DNA from: Torreya grandis | Lineage: Eukaryota; Streptophyta; Pinopsida; Cupressales; Taxaceae | Reading direction: 5' to 3' | DNA: 64,000 nucleotides | Assembly (NCBI GenBank): GCA_037957365.1 | Contig: JARHVA010000021.1 | Location: 1,617,001 to 1,681,000, forward strand | In this document: in pieces, positions 1 to 13,900 of the stretch | Numbering within the stretch: the stretch's first letter is position 1 | How the letters are laid out: every line of letters begins with the position of its first letter | The notes under the pieces: model-generated | Told to the model about the DNA's origin: nothing | The model's input: only the letters and a program-made list of their open reading frames with translations | Databases searched by the model: none | Made by a program: the position numbers and the translations under genes

Positions 1-2990
1 ACCAAGGCAAAGGAAACATTGTGGAAATTTAGAATAGGGGACCACCAAAGAGAATGAGAATTAATAGAGAGGCCAGTCCTAAATTCATCTCCAACCCATA
101 CCAAATGAGACTTAAGTTTCTCCCATACCTTTCATATGCTTTGTATGACAAAAGAGCCAGTGATTTTGACAAGCACAGGGGTGAGGAGGAGGGTATGCAT
201 GTCAAGCCCCCACCATGCTTTTCTGCCAAGAGGAGATCCTTGAGCAATGCAATTTTTGATAAGGATCTTCTAGGCTTCCTCTCCTTCCAATCCTTGAATA
301 ATCCACTTGACACTGAGAGCAATGCCCCATAGCTTAATGTCAATAAGGCCTAGGCCACCTACTTCCTTAAGCCTACAACAAATGGCCCAAGACACTCTGT
401 GAAACTCTTGATGGCCTTTAGAATTGGCCCAAAGGAAGTCACGAAGAAGTTTTTCCAACTTGTCATGGGAAGTGTTAGAAGGGGCCCAACAAGAATAATA
501 GTAAACAAGAGTGGCAACCAAGACCTTAGAGCATATCTAAAATTTCCCAGCCAGAGTAAGAGGCTTAGCAATCTAATAGGCAATTTGTTTTTCAACCCGT
601 TGTATGACATAAGACGAAAGATCAGCAGGGGAGGCCCAAAAGGCAAAAGGAATACCAAGGAATTTAAATTGAATGTTAGGGAGGATCCATTGCCATTGGT
701 ACCCCTCAAGCCAAGGGGGTTTAGGAGACAAAGATTGCTTATAGCAATGGGTCTTTCTCCATTGGATGGAAGATCCTGAGGCCAAATAAAATATATCAAG
801 GCATTACATGGCATTCCTAACCTACTCTTCATCTTCTTGGAGAGTAAGAAAGGAATCATCTGCAAAGTGACCATTAACTAATTGACGATCTGAGGTAGGA
901 AGAGAGATACCTTTAACCAACCCCCTAGAAGTATAGTTAGCTAAAAGGTAATTAAAATCTTCTACAACAAGCACATAAAGGGTAGGGGCAAGTGGGCAAC
1001 CTTATCTGATCAATCTGTGAAGCTCAAACCTACGAGATTGGCACCATTTATGGTGATGCACACTCCAGCATCCTAAAAGAGCATGTTAACATTGAGCACA
1101 AATTTTGGTCTAAAGCCAAGAGCCTGCAACATGGTGGTGATAAAGGGCCATTCTATGAGGTCATAGGCTTTCTCAAAGTCAATCTCGACAAAAAAAACTT
1201 TTTGATTGGAAGTTCTAGCCCATTCCATGCCTTCACAAACAACTATCACATTATCCAGGATATAACGATTTTGAATGAAACCAGTTTGTTCACTCCTCAC
1301 AATGAGAGGAAGGATGTGTTTAATCCTAAGGGCTAACGCTTTGGCAATGATCTTATAGGAAACATTAAATATAATTATAGGCCTCCAATTGGTCAAAATT
1401 TGTAGGTCTTTAGCTTTAGGAATGAACTTAATATTGCCCTGATTAATTCGAGTCCCTAAAGAATTGGTATGCATAGATTCAAGGTAAACCTAATGAAGGT
1501 TAGGGCCCATAATGTCCCATAAGGAATGGTAAATATCACATGGAAACCCATCAATTCCAGGGGCCTTATCTGTGGCCATCTAAGAAACAACCTCTTTAAG
1601 ATCATTAAGACTAAGAAGTCAATCACAAGCGACTCTCTAGGCCTCTAAAAGCTTACAGGGAACAACTACCAAACATTCGGTAAGAGCATCTTGTCTAGTA
1701 GCAATATTTGGTTGAGAGGTGAACACCTCTTGGTAGTGAGCCATAAATTCCTGCAGCACCTTAGGTAATTTGGTTAGGTGCCTAGCTACACCTTTAATGG
1801 CCTTGATCCTATCAGCCACCTGTCGAGACCAAAGCAAGACAAAGAATTCGTTGGTCACTTTGTCACCCACTTTGAGCTAGTGAATTATAGTGCGCAGTTG
1901 AACTCCTCTGGGATTGTAAGCTTCAACAACTTGGAGTTTGTGCCTCCATTTAGTTGTACAAGCTTGTAATTGCACATTAAAAGGCGAGGCTTCTAATAAC
2001 TAGGAGGCTCTGATAAATTCTTGATTGGTGGCATGATGATGAATACGCCTTCTAAAAGAGGTAGCCTGTTTGCCATATATTCTAAGGAAAGTGGTAGTAC
2101 GTTTGATAGCATCAGACCACCACATAATCCATCTAGTGGACCCGATGGGTCTTGGGGCAAGATTCCATATATGACCAATGTGATTCAAGGTACGTTCATG
2201 TGTGAGATGGGAAGTGTTGAGGTAAAATTGGGTAGTAGGCACCCAAACTTGAGGGGTAGTCCACTCAACATTGAAGCAAATGGGAAGATGGTCAGATAGA
2301 AAGGTGTCTGGTATAGCCAAGATCGATCAATCTTGTATAAGTGCAAAATAAAAAAGATCTTGTTCAGTTAATAGACCTTGATCAAGCCTTTTGATCACCC
2401 TATCCTCACCTTGGCAAAAATTAGACCAAGTGAACCAAGGCAAGTGCGAATCTTTTTGCTGGTGGTGATTGGGGTCAAACACCTCGAGTTTGTTACGCAA
2501 ATTGAACCATGCCTCACGTTATCTTGCACACCACCTCATGGCAAGCCACCCTTCTTTGTCTTCTGGTGATTCTACCATATTGAAATCACCACAAATAATC
2601 TAATGAGCATCTAGAAGTGAGTCAACCAACCATCTCCATAATAAGGTACACTCAATAGCATCATTAGAAGCATAAATATTAACTAAGCCAATTATGCGGT
2701 TGTTAAAATAAAAAAGTGTCCAAATCACTCGATTTAAGGGATCGGACCCCCATGAGATGATGTGTTGGGACAACTCTAGCACCAATAAGGTCACAACTCC
2801 TCTGTTAGACTCATGACGAGTGGCCTGACAGATGGCCCCAGGCTAGATCACGTGAGTCGTAGCATGGAGCATGAAGTCGACAATCTTGACTTATTGGAAG
2901 CATAAATATTCATGTTTGAAAAGAGTTGATAATTGTTCCTGAGTGTATACTTACGCGTCAAATTAGTATGACCTCTCACATTCCATGAAT
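1..2990 (-). pseudogene. LINE ORF2 (endonuclease and reverse transcriptase), broken and partial
   Basis: The clearest stretch is 1474-1073, coding for FIPKAKDLQILTNWRPI, EQTGFIQNRYILDNV and VEIDFEKAYDLIEW, the RT fingers and palm with the first catalytic Asp (normally F-x-D). The FADD catalytic box reads intact at 855-866 but in a different frame. The region 2000-2900 carries remnants of the endonuclease domain. 29-521 resembles the LINE region after RT (WAICCRLKEVGGLGLIDIKL). Because of stops and frame changes no functional protein can be made. Confidence 0.8.
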
Positions 2991-2999
2991 ATACTAACA

Positions 3000-4265
3000 T
3001 GGAGAACTATTAAGTTTCATATATCCCTCTTTTGTGAGGTCTGAGAGGGTTGAGACCCTGTTGAAAGCACCGATTAGGATTCTGAAATCTCCTAAAGTAA
3101 AGGGTTGTCGTTTATGCGACCCATATTCATCTTCGCCAAAGGGTGAAGGGCTACGGGACCGACATAGCACAATTTTATGGCTGAAGGTAACAAGGTTCAC
3201 CGAATCTGAGCCATTCACCCCTAAAGGGGGTTGTGAAGGGAGGCTAAGTGTAGCAGAGGCCGATAGAGGAAATATGGTGGCGGTTGCTTGTGGTGAGCGT
3301 GAAATGGGTTTAGGTGGCTGAGGCTACAAAGATGGAAGGGTTTTCGTTGGAATAACGACAATGACAGAGGCTTGTGACGGGTGAGAAGCATTGTTCCTAT
3401 TAGGCGCTCTAACAGGAGCATTTTTGCGGTTAGTGACCATGGTCCACTCGTCAGAGGTGCCAGCTGAGGGTTTTGGGTCAGACCCATTATGTTCTTGGGG
3501 CATGGCAGAGGTGGGGACCATGAGAGGACATTCCCTAATCATGTGGGAAGACGACTAGCAACGAAAGCAGGTATTTGGCAAATTTAAATACAACACTCGC
3601 TGTATGGAATGTCTATCACCGACTTGAATATCAATGGAATCTTTGAGATCCTTAGCAAGGTCGATCTCAACAAAGACCCTTTGTTGGGGGCGAGCGGTAT
3701 AAAATTTAGATTACTCATGGCAAATGAAATGCCCCAACGACTTGATAAGCTAGTCTATAAAATTCCACAAGGGCAAGGGCAACCCAGGGAACTCAATCCA
3801 AACTGGGATTTTGAGTTTGCCCTGCTCTGAAACTAGAAAATCCCTGGTCTAATGAGAGAAAACAACCAAAGTGTTGTGTATAAACCAAGGCCCGTGGTTA
3901 ACAATAGCCTTGTAGTGGTCAGAGTTATTGAAACATAATAGAAAAAAGCCCTTGGTGAGGTTTTGGACACCTTCCAATTTAACCCTGTGATTCTGCGAAT
4001 GGTTATGGACCCACTGTTTGAAGAGGCTCTTTGGGGGGACTCAACCCACAAAATAAACAAGATTAAAGTTTTCAAAATAGTTGCAAAATTTATCAAACTC
4101 AGGTAATTCTAACACTACATCAGGGACATGCGTGTCTGGTTCAAGAGAATTACCTCGTGATAAACCTTTAGAACAAATTTTCGTGCTTGCTTCGGTGCCA
4201 TTCTTGCTATTGCTCCCACCAATAACCCCTGCATCAAATGATACAGAATGAGTGGCAGTGGTCAT
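3000..4265 (-). pseudogene. LINE ORF1 (DUF4283-like plus zinc knuckle), broken
   Basis: The frame opens MTTATHSVSF at 4265. Further on it contains GPWFIHNTLVVFS and KIPVWIEFPGLPLPLWNF, the pattern of DUF4283, the nucleic-acid-binding N-terminal domain of plant L1 ORF1 proteins. A CCHC knuckle (C-X2-C-X4-H-X4-C) lies at about 3527-3573 with a stop codon directly after its second Cys. A Ser/Pro/Thr-rich tail follows. Several in-frame stops and at least two frame changes make it a pseudogene. In the LINE this protein would coat the RNA. Confidence 0.75.
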
Positions 4266-4270
4266 TTATA

Positions 4271-4763
4271 ACAAGAATGCGAAAAAAGTTGCCCAAAGGG
4301 CGGAGGGGGAAGCCAACTTAGTAGAGTAAATGCGCGTTTAAATTGAAAATCTTGCCTTGATCTATAAAGATCGGTAATATGACAAATAGGAAAGAGATTA
4401 TGCAGTCATTGTCATTCGAAATATGATCGGAAAGCATGCATGTAAATGACACCAAACCTTAATCATAATCGGTATAATTTTTTTAACTTTTAATAATACA
4501 TAACACCACAATACCTAAAATTATAGAGGTAGTAACCTCCAACATAGTACCTCTTAACACGCCCCTGAAAAAAAGAATCCGTTAAAAAAAAAGAAAAAAA
4601 AATTGAAATACATGGATAAAATTAGGAGACTGAATGGTCCAGACGCCATGGACTATACAAGGAACACTAAATGCACTCGATGGACGAAGAATTTTATTTC
4701 CATGTTGAATCTGTAGAGAACATTAATTACATAGTGAATTGCAAGTGTTGGAAGAGTGTACGA
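4271..4763 (+). promoter_or_regulatory. probable promoter/5' UTR interval of the DUF3326 gene
   Basis: About 490 bp separate the LINE 5' coding start from the host gene start codon. It contains A-rich runs near 4560-4600 and AT-rich stretches, but I see no clear TATA box or named element. Calling it the promoter rests only on position. If so, part of the regulatory sequence comes from, or lies beside, the LINE 5' UTR. Confidence 0.35.
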
Positions 4764-4907
4764 ATGGCTGCTCTTCCCCTTGTCAATGCCTTTACTGCAA
4801 CACCCACTACAGCCGCTATTTTCTCTTCAAAGCCAATCCGTCCGCTTATGAAATGCAGGCGCCTGGCAATTTCATCCACGAGGAATTCCTCGCCGAGAGC
4901 TTTTCTT
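4764..4907 (+). CDS. DUF3326 gene exon 1 (transit-peptide-like leader)
   Basis: Encodes residues 1-48, beginning MAALPLVNAF and ending SSPRAFL. The donor is gtaagt at 4908, which fits the consensus and leaves phase 0. Composition is transit-peptide-like, with Arg, Ser and Thr and few acidic residues. The exon is inferred from composition, not homology, so it is less certain than exons 3-9. Confidence 0.65.
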
Positions 4908-7900
4908 GTAAGTTCTCTGTTTTCAAGCTCCCACAAAATCTATTTGTCTGTTAAAAAATATACAGCAAAAATGTTGTCGTTAGGTTTAAAAATATAATGC
5001 AGCGTTATCCAGAGGAATTGGGTGAAAAACAAATGATGTACTTAGGGTTGGAGTTGCAGGCACAAGGCGGTCAAAGGGGTTATACATCTGTGTTGATTGT
5101 GCCAACTGGAGTGGGAGCCGCCATTGGGGGCTTTGCAGGGGACGCTCTTCCCGTAGCGCGAGCCATGGCTTCCATTGTCGACTGTCTTATTACACATCCC
5201 AATGTAATTGTCTTAGCCCTCTTTTCTTTTATAAGCTTGGATTCAAAATTATTTATATCTGTTAACGAGACAAAGCTTCCTGACAAATTGCCTACAAAAT
5301 AAATTTGAATGGACCTTTCGAAATGTATCTATTCAATTTTATTTTGTACACAATTTAAGCTTTGTATCTTCAACACAATGAATTTCTGAAGGTTGAAGTA
5401 TCTTATTTATATCTGATTGCTTTATTTTAAAATTATTTGTAGATGGAATAATTGTGTGATTTTAATGGCCCATTTCTTACTACAATTTTTTTGGAATTGC
5501 TATAAATTAGGTTTTCGTATATGAGTTGACTTAATCTCAGTGGGTTTTATTTAAGCTCATATTCGTTTTGTTTCGGTCTAAGCATATTAGCTACTTACTC
5601 AACATTTAGCTACGCCATTATCCATATTCTTTTCCTTATATTTTTTGCATCACCCTTTTGGTACTATTGTTCTGGTCAGGTCATCTTAAAACCCTTGGTC
5701 ATTAGGGGGACATGGGATATCCACGGGACCAAAAACAGTCTATGGGACCCCAAACTAAAAAGTATAACCAAAGGAGGGAAGAAACCGATTTGAGTTGCTG
5801 GACCCTAATTCACAAGCCTGCAGCTGTTCTGTCTGTGAAGGTTCACTCTCCTACTGTGGATATTGATCATAAATTCCCCATTTCTATCAATTTTCTCAAC
5901 TTCATATATAGTAAACATAGATACTCCCTGCAGACTGTCCAAGTATTTAGTTGGGATGTTGTCATATACGAGCACTCAAGAGGGACACCATTTTGAAGTA
6001 GGGTACAGTAGTATATGCATAAGCAATGGTAATAATACATTTAAATATAGCTATATTCCACTGAGTACCCTTTTGTGGGTGGGGAAACACACCTAGAAGT
6101 TTTCCCAAAATTGTAGGCCAAAAAGGGGTGGCTGAACAAGAAACTAAAACAATAAAAAAATATTAAAACAAAAAATTACAGTTGAAGATAAATTTAACAA
6201 TACACAAATTCAATGTAATAATTATTTTCTCCTTAATAGTAGCAAACAAAAAGTTCAAAGGAAAATACAGTGATACTGCATTGCACTCTGGTACAAAAAA
6301 GAAATAAATTAGAACTCAGTAAGTGTCTTCATTCCATGATGTAGAGTCTCTGTCATATCAAGATCCGTATCTGATTATTGATTAGTGTTGCTGAGCGATT
6401 ATAGATAAATAATGTATACTTAAACCCAGAAATCGAGAAACAACTGTAATCATGTTATTGGGCCTTTTCTAGTTAATAATCTCTTCCATTCGAAATTGTT
6501 TTGAACAGGATTTAATCAATAACATTCCATATATTATCCCATTTCAATGTAATAATTATTTTCTCGTTAATGGTAGCAAAAAAAAAGTTCAAATACAAAT
6601 ACAGTGATACTGCATTGTATGCTGGTACAAAAAAGAAATAAATTAGAAATCAGTTAGTGTCTTCATTCCATGATGTAGAGTCTATGTCATACCAAGATCC
6701 GTATCTGATCATTGATTAGTGTTGTTGAGCCATTATAGACAAATAATGTATACTTAAACCCAGAAATCAGAAACAGCTGTAATCATGTTATTGGGCCTTT
6801 TCTAGTTAATAATCTCTTCCATTCTAAATTGTTTTGAACAGGATATAATCAATAACATTCCATATATTATCCTATTTCTAAATATAGTGTCATTATCATT
6901 CCTTGTCACAAATTCAGCATGCCTACAATTTTCTTGATAATGATGCAAATTTGCAGGTAACAAGGACAAATCATGCAGCCAATGCATGCAACTGTTTTAC
7001 CACCATTTCCCATCAGCGAACTGTAAAATAGAGAGCAAATTTGTGCATACAATAAATTGATTAGGTGAATTACAATTCTCCTCGGCAAATTTAGATATTA
7101 CCTATTTTGAGTAGATTACGTTTATATTTTCTTGGGGGAGGGTAGAATAGCCATAGGGGACAAGAGGAGCATGGTGTAGAAGACCCCAAGCTGTCCGTAG
7201 TGGATGGCTCACGAATGTCTCCAATTTGTCCCGCAGTCCTTGCCCCTAGGGAATGTGTTTCTTAGAGAGTTGACTCCTAGGGATGCATTCCCGTGGGACA
7301 GAGAAATATAGTTAATAGGAACTGTGGTTAACAATATGGGAACCCGACCCTGAACCCCAGTTTACTTGCGATTATGATTAAAACCCTTTTTTGTTTCATG
7401 ATGTTAAGAGTTGTTTCCCCTTTTACGGTGGTTACTTATATTGATATTTTAACCATTTGTACTATAGTCCTCTTCAACTATTTTGGTTAGTTGTGAATAT
7501 CAACATGCTTTCAATTCCGTGATAGAGTTAAAATTCAAGTAAGTTTTATTAAATTTTGGATAATTCAATACTTTTATAAAGATCCTAAGTTACATAAAGA
7601 AATTTATTTCAGTTCCTTTAATTCTATTCTACTCTAGTCTCTAGGTATTCTACTCTACTTCATCTAAAACAATGCAAGAAATGACTTTTCAAGTATCAGT
7701 ACCAAGATCAGGCATACACTTTACCAAGAAAAATCAGTTGTCTTATTCAAGTGAATGGACAGAACCTGGTCCAAGAGATTGTGGTGTAATGGTAGTGCGG
7801 GGCATTCCTAAGAGTGTGACCCAATCTGGAGAGTGGAGGTAACAGCTCTGTGCAAAGCAGCATAGCGGAGGTAATTACCATACACCCACCTTGTAATTGT

Positions 7901-10900
7901 TGATACTTGTACATGATCTAGATATCTTTTTAACAAATTAAACTATTTAGAACAGAAGGGCATGGGCACATGGTCATGCGGATAACTTGTTCATATTGTC
8001 AACCTCTTCTCCCAAATTACATTTTAGGTCCAACTTACTATGAGGGTGGTAGGTAAAACTAGAGCTGTTGTGATTAGAAAGAAATTTGTTAAACTTACAT
8101 GATTATGTGCCAAGTACGCACTGAAACTGCTTCTATGTGGTGCTAAGTTAATAATAAACACAACCTTCAGAGAAACATATAGGGTAGGAGTTTATAAAGA
8201 TGCATGCCAACCACTTATAAGCATTTTTACGAGCATTGAACTTAAAAGACTTTAATCAACGTTTAACCTGAACAGAATCCTATAAACAGATTCCTAGATT
8301 GAGCAAAACTAAAATATGAATTATTGTATCCCTTTGTTAACTGTGAAGAAAGTTGTCACGATACAACTACTAATGGAATTTCCCCTACTTTTTTTTTTAC
8401 ATCTTCCATGCAGGTTCTAAATGCAGCAATGCTTTACTGGCCAATGCCTAATGCACTGTATGTAGAAGGTTATGCCCTAGACAGGTTTGCTGAAGGATTA
8501 TGGGGACTTCAAGTTGTTCATCAGAACAAGGTGTGCCTTAAATATATTCTTATATATTTTAATTTTTAATGTCCAAATGCTTTTATCATATTAAGATCAG
8601 TGTTGCATGAATTATCCATTGTAATTGTGATTTTGCACTATGTATGCATATTTATTTTTGGTATTTTCAATTAAACCAGATTGGACTAATTCTTGATGCT
8701 GGAATTGAAGAGGATTTGCGGGTACGGCATTTGCAAGTAGCTGATGCTGCTCGAGCATCTTTAGGTCTACCTGTTGTGGAATACGTAACAACAGATGTCC
8801 CTTTGCAGGTATGCAAATTCAGGTGTGTAAATTGAGATAATTCATCTGTTTTGCACAAATAAACAACTAATATGATTCACATATGGACATGTTCCCAATT
8901 GATTTTACACAAGATCTCTAGGTAGATTGGTCACACTGAAATGGTTTTTCAAAATGTGTTTCAAGATCATCTTCATATAAATTTCTTTTCCAATTCAACG
9001 CATTGGACACATAAGGGTTTAATCCTATATCTGATTGTTAGCAGTAAGGTTATGAATGGTGAACTGAAAAACTAACTTCATTTATTGAATTTATTTCAAA
9101 CTAGCCACATGGACAACCCAGTCCAAGGCAGGGGAAGAATTGCTTCACCTCCAACTCAATTCACATGACACTTGACTCAAGCTCAGGACCACCTCTTCAA
9201 CAAATGTGAACTCTCAGTGTTCTGGCATATACATCAAAACACTTAACTACGATTCTTGCTTTAAAACCTTGTCTATTGAGTCAGCTGTTAAAGATCACTA
9301 GATATATTCAAACGATATGGTTGATGTATAGACACACTCAAATACCTAGAACCGTCTGAAAAGTTTTGACACTACATACTAATTTTCAAAAGTAACGACA
9401 ATGGATGAACTTAAAAAATTCTTTAAACTTGAAGCATGGATACTATATAAAGCCTGCTGGTTGATGCGAAGGAAAATCCTGTTCCTTTTTGCAGAAAATC
9501 AAAATCAAAACTTTCATCCAAGCAGCTGCTAAATGAGGCTGAACAAGAAGACATTGAATTACTGTAAGGGATATATCAGTAATTACAAGATTGGTATTTG
9601 CTGATAATCGAATGATAGGATAGATGTCTACACACACCCAAATACCTAGGGTAATGATGATGGATAAAGTTCAGTATATTCTGCATGCCTGAGTATAGTG
9701 GCTATAGAAAGCTACTGAAGGATGCCAAGGAACATCCTGTTCGTTTTGTGGAAAGCTTCATTTACACTGCCCAACATCCAAACAGCTGATAAAGGAGTGA
9801 TCTGGAACTGCCTATTCTATGAATAAGCTCATTTTATCAGACAAATATTTTTAAATAAATAAATTTACAATGTCGTAATAACGCTCATAGTTTCTATCAT
9901 TTTCTGTATATAGAAAACATCCGCAGAAATCATATTGACAGAAATAGAAGAACATGCGTTCACATGAGAGTGCAAGTATTTAACATGGAAAAACCCTCTT
10001 GTGGTAGAAAACTCCATGGAGAAGTTTTTGGAATGGCTTTTATTCCTTCAGGAACGCACAATGACGGCTTCAGAGATGTTTGTTCATTTTGGATCAATTA
10101 CGCTGTTTACAGACTGCTCTCTCCTCCTCTTCCAATGACTTTGAGTGTGATATTTTATACTTATTTTTGTTTGGTTTCCTGGAAGTCAAGTCATTACTTT
10201 TCAGTTATAAAGATTTCTTGTCTTTATTGGCTACAAGATATTTTCATCTTCTATGAATTTGCAATGTCTCTCTTTCTGAGCTAATCCTTGGATGAGACCC
10301 TTAGCTTGAGCGTTCCCTAAGGCTAAGGATTTAAAGACAAAAAGGGGAACATTAGTAAGTTTCATGGTTATTTTGATAAAGTACTTTATTATCCAAATTT
10401 GGGGCCTTTTTAAGGGCCATTCTAAAATTACTTTAAGGAAGCTTGTTTATATTTTTTTTATTGAAAAGAAAAGTAACCCTTCCTCTCTAATTTTGGCGTC
10501 ACACTTGGAGGAAGTTTATAAAAATAAAGAGAGGTTCCTTCGAAGAGGATATGTTGAATATTTATTTGGTAAATTGGATCAAGTATGTCAAGCTTGGTTT
10601 CCACCTCTTGACTACGAAAACCTTCAAGAAGTGCCATAAGATTGGGGACAAAAGCCCCCATCCCTTCTACTTATGCAACTCTACTCAAGGGTTGTGATCG
10701 AGCATCAAAGTGCATGTTTTCACGCAAGTGGATCATTAAAAGGTGTTTTTAGACACCACCTCATTACGGAAATATTGCATACTTCTATCAAAAACATGTT
10801 TGGTGAATTTTACAGGTGTTGAAGAGGAGCGAATCATTTGGAAGATTGTCCATGTGGCGGAATACCATCCCAAAGGGTGGCGACTTACCTAGGAGGCTAG

Positions 10901-13900
10901 GCGAACCACTTGGAAATATCATTGAAGGTCACAGGGAGTTGTTTGTGTCTTCATGATATTTTTCCAGCTAGGGCGATTGGTGGGAGAAGTGGATTTCGAA
11001 GATTTGAAGAGGGTTTGAAGTGCCAACGGTGTATAAAATCAATATTTTATACCATTATTTTTGCATTGGGCGACTTGCTTGGGAGACATTGGAAGGCCAA
11101 TCGGAAGGGTTTTTGGTGAGTTTAATATTTTGAAATTTACTCCTAATTTTCTGAATAAAGGCAAACCAGTTGGGAAGAAGAAATAAGCTCATCGGAGGGT
11201 TTTTGGACTCCTTTCGGCAAGGTACTTGTGGTTCTCTATTTTCTGAATTTTTGTGATAAATTATCATAGGGTTTGGAAGGGAAAAGACTAAGGTTTGTCA
11301 TAAAATTTTTGCTAATATTTTGAGTGGGGCGATCAATTGGAGAGCTTTTTTCAAATTTTCTAGGGTGCTATTAAGCCTTAAAATGTACACAAATAATATT
11401 ATAATTATTTGGGTATTTTTAGTGCATTTTCTATGGTCCATTGACATACTTGAAGGTGAATTTCAAAAAGGAAATTGAATTATTTAATTCAGTAATTTTT
11501 TGCACTTGGACAAATTGATTGTGAAGGCTTTTCGGAGGTTTTGGAGGGGCTAAAATTAGAAATATTTCTATATTTATCCGTATTTTTGGTGGATTTTTGC
11601 AAGGGTTTGAGCGCTGATTGTGCAAAAAATATACAGCTATAATTTCAAAAGGAAAAATCAGATTTTGTTGGCAAGATACTCAACAAAGTACATGCATCTT
11701 TTCCCACATATACAAGGTATTTTATCACAACAGTAATTTGAGGGTTTATGCATGATTTATATTAAGGTTGAAAGTGCAAAATTTCAATGGTTATATCCTT
11801 CACATGCCTTGGAATTATTCGTGCAAATATTGGCACCTAGGGTTTGTTGTGCATATGGTGTTGTGAGCATATTTATGTTAGCTAAGGTTTGCTGATTTTA
11901 ATTTTAATTTTCAGAATTCAATGTGTTTGAGTTAATTAAGGGTTTTGTTGGGAAACCCTCTTTTATCTTCATTGTCCCAAGTTGGGGACATTACAAAATT
12001 GTTGCTCGAAAACTCGCCTTAGTGTCCTTCAAGGTTATTGCTACAGAGGACTCCTCTATTTTCAGATTGCTCTCTCCTCCCCTTCCAATGACCTTGGGGG
12101 TGATTATTCTACACATTTTTTCCCTTTTGGATTCTTGTAAGCCGAACCATTACTTTTTAGTTAAAAAGACTTCTGAAATGAAATGGTTTTAATTACGTTC
12201 ACGAGACCAAACGTCTATGGGGCCATTGATTACACTGCTTGCTCCAACTACTCAGATTCGTGGGCCCAGCTATGTCCTTTAGAAGGCTGCTCCTTTTGTT
12301 GATTCGAGTTAACATCTCCCCCAACCCTTTTATTCTATTTTCCTCAAATAGTTTTACCATGGAGCCAACTCTTAATGCTTCCACATATTTGGTTGGAATG
12401 GCTGTGTACTTTGGACTTTCAAGGATGAAATGCTTCTCCGTTCCGACTGCCCTTGTAGTGCTTAAAACACAAACACTCTCATCTCACTATTCCTTAGGTG
12501 ATGTCCATATGCTTGTTTTACATGAGTCTATGGGAGCTCGTCCTTAGTTGAGCAACGAGGATATTTTCCCTCCATTTAATTTCAGCCCATATATAACCTT
12601 TTTCAGGTCGGGTTGAACTTTGTAACATAGTTTTCCTGTTTCCTGCTTGTTTTCTTCCTCCACATCACTGTTCTAAACTTTTCATTCACATAATTTTTTG
12701 TCTTTGTTAAGGTTTGGACATTCGTTTATGCAAATGTCCCATTTACTCATCCATTTGTGGTTTTGTTTCATCCAGGTGTTCTTTCGTCTCTATAACTCTG
12801 TCTCTTGCGACCTAGGCCACTTGTGGGTCGTCATGTTTTTTTTTTTTCAAGTAACAAAGTAACCTAGTCATAGTGGTTGCCTCTAATGGGGGAGTTCTTG
12901 TTTCAACAATGATGATTTCATAGGGAATCGAAGCTTAAATTATGAAATTGTTTGTAATTAGCCGCTTTTTGATCCTTTCTATTTGTCTCCATTTCAAACT
13001 TGTTCCACTAGCCCATACCTCGCAACCATACAACACCACCGCCTAAACACATAACCCAAATAGGACCTTGGTGGTCTTTCAATCCCATAACTCAACATTC
13101 TTGCACCTGTGCATAAAGAGCTCTCCAACCTCCTTGTATTCTTTTCATCCTACATGTGTCCCAATTGAGCTTGTGAAAGTTGAGGCCGAGATATTTTTAT
13201 TCTGGTACCATTTTTGGAGAGTCCTATAAACGGAAGTCGTGATGCTACTTCTTTTTTTTCACAGAGAAAATCATAATTTTGGCTTCATTGATGTTCTCTT
13301 GCATCCCTACTTTACAAAAAAACTCTAAGGTCTATAGATGTTCTCTTAGATCTTGGATTGCCTTTGCCATTAGAATTAGATCATTGGCATAGAGCAGGGG
13401 TTTCACCACATATTTGACCAAGTGGACCCCTTCCCCTTCAAAAATTGTTTATTCAATCTTTTAGCTTATTGATGTAGAGTTTGATTAAAGTCGAGGATAG
13501 GGAGCAGCCTTGTTTGACGCCTATATCACTCTCGAAACAATTTGACAACCTTGCCTGTATTTTGATTTTAACCTTGACTTGCTCATATAATTTGTGCACT
13601 GCTGCTCTATAGTGCACTGAGACCCCTAGCTCCTCCATTCTAATCCATAATTTGCACCTCAACACTGTGTTAAATGCCTTGTTTGACGCCTATATCACTC
13701 TTGAAACATTTGGACAGCCCTGTCTGCATTTTGATTTTAACCTTGACTTGCTCATATAATCTGTGAATTGTTGCTTTGTAGTGCACTAAGACCCATAGCT
13801 CCTCCATTCTACTCCATAATTTGATCCTTGACACTGTGTCAAATGCTTTTTTGAAGTCTACAAAGCAATGATATGCATCCTCTTTGGGTAAGTGCAGAAA

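Larger units (their letters stand above)
1..4270 (-). mobile_element. decayed L1-type LINE, cut by the window start
   Basis: On the - strand the order is ORF1 (from 4265 down to about 3000), endonuclease-like region (about 2990-2000), reverse transcriptase (about 1620-850) and a C-terminal part running off the window at position 1. That is the order of plant L1-type LINEs. Stops and frameshifts interrupt every domain, so the copy is dead. No poly-A tail or target-site duplication can be assessed because the 3' end is outside the window. Its 5' end faces the DUF3326 gene. Confidence 0.85.

Noticed and set aside
1778..2299. Plus-strand frames over the LINE
   Set aside because: Antisense shadows of the minus-strand endonuclease/RT region.
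7790..7850. tRNA-like A-box word (tggtgtaatggtag)
   Set aside because: No B box at the right distance and no cloverleaf; a chance match.
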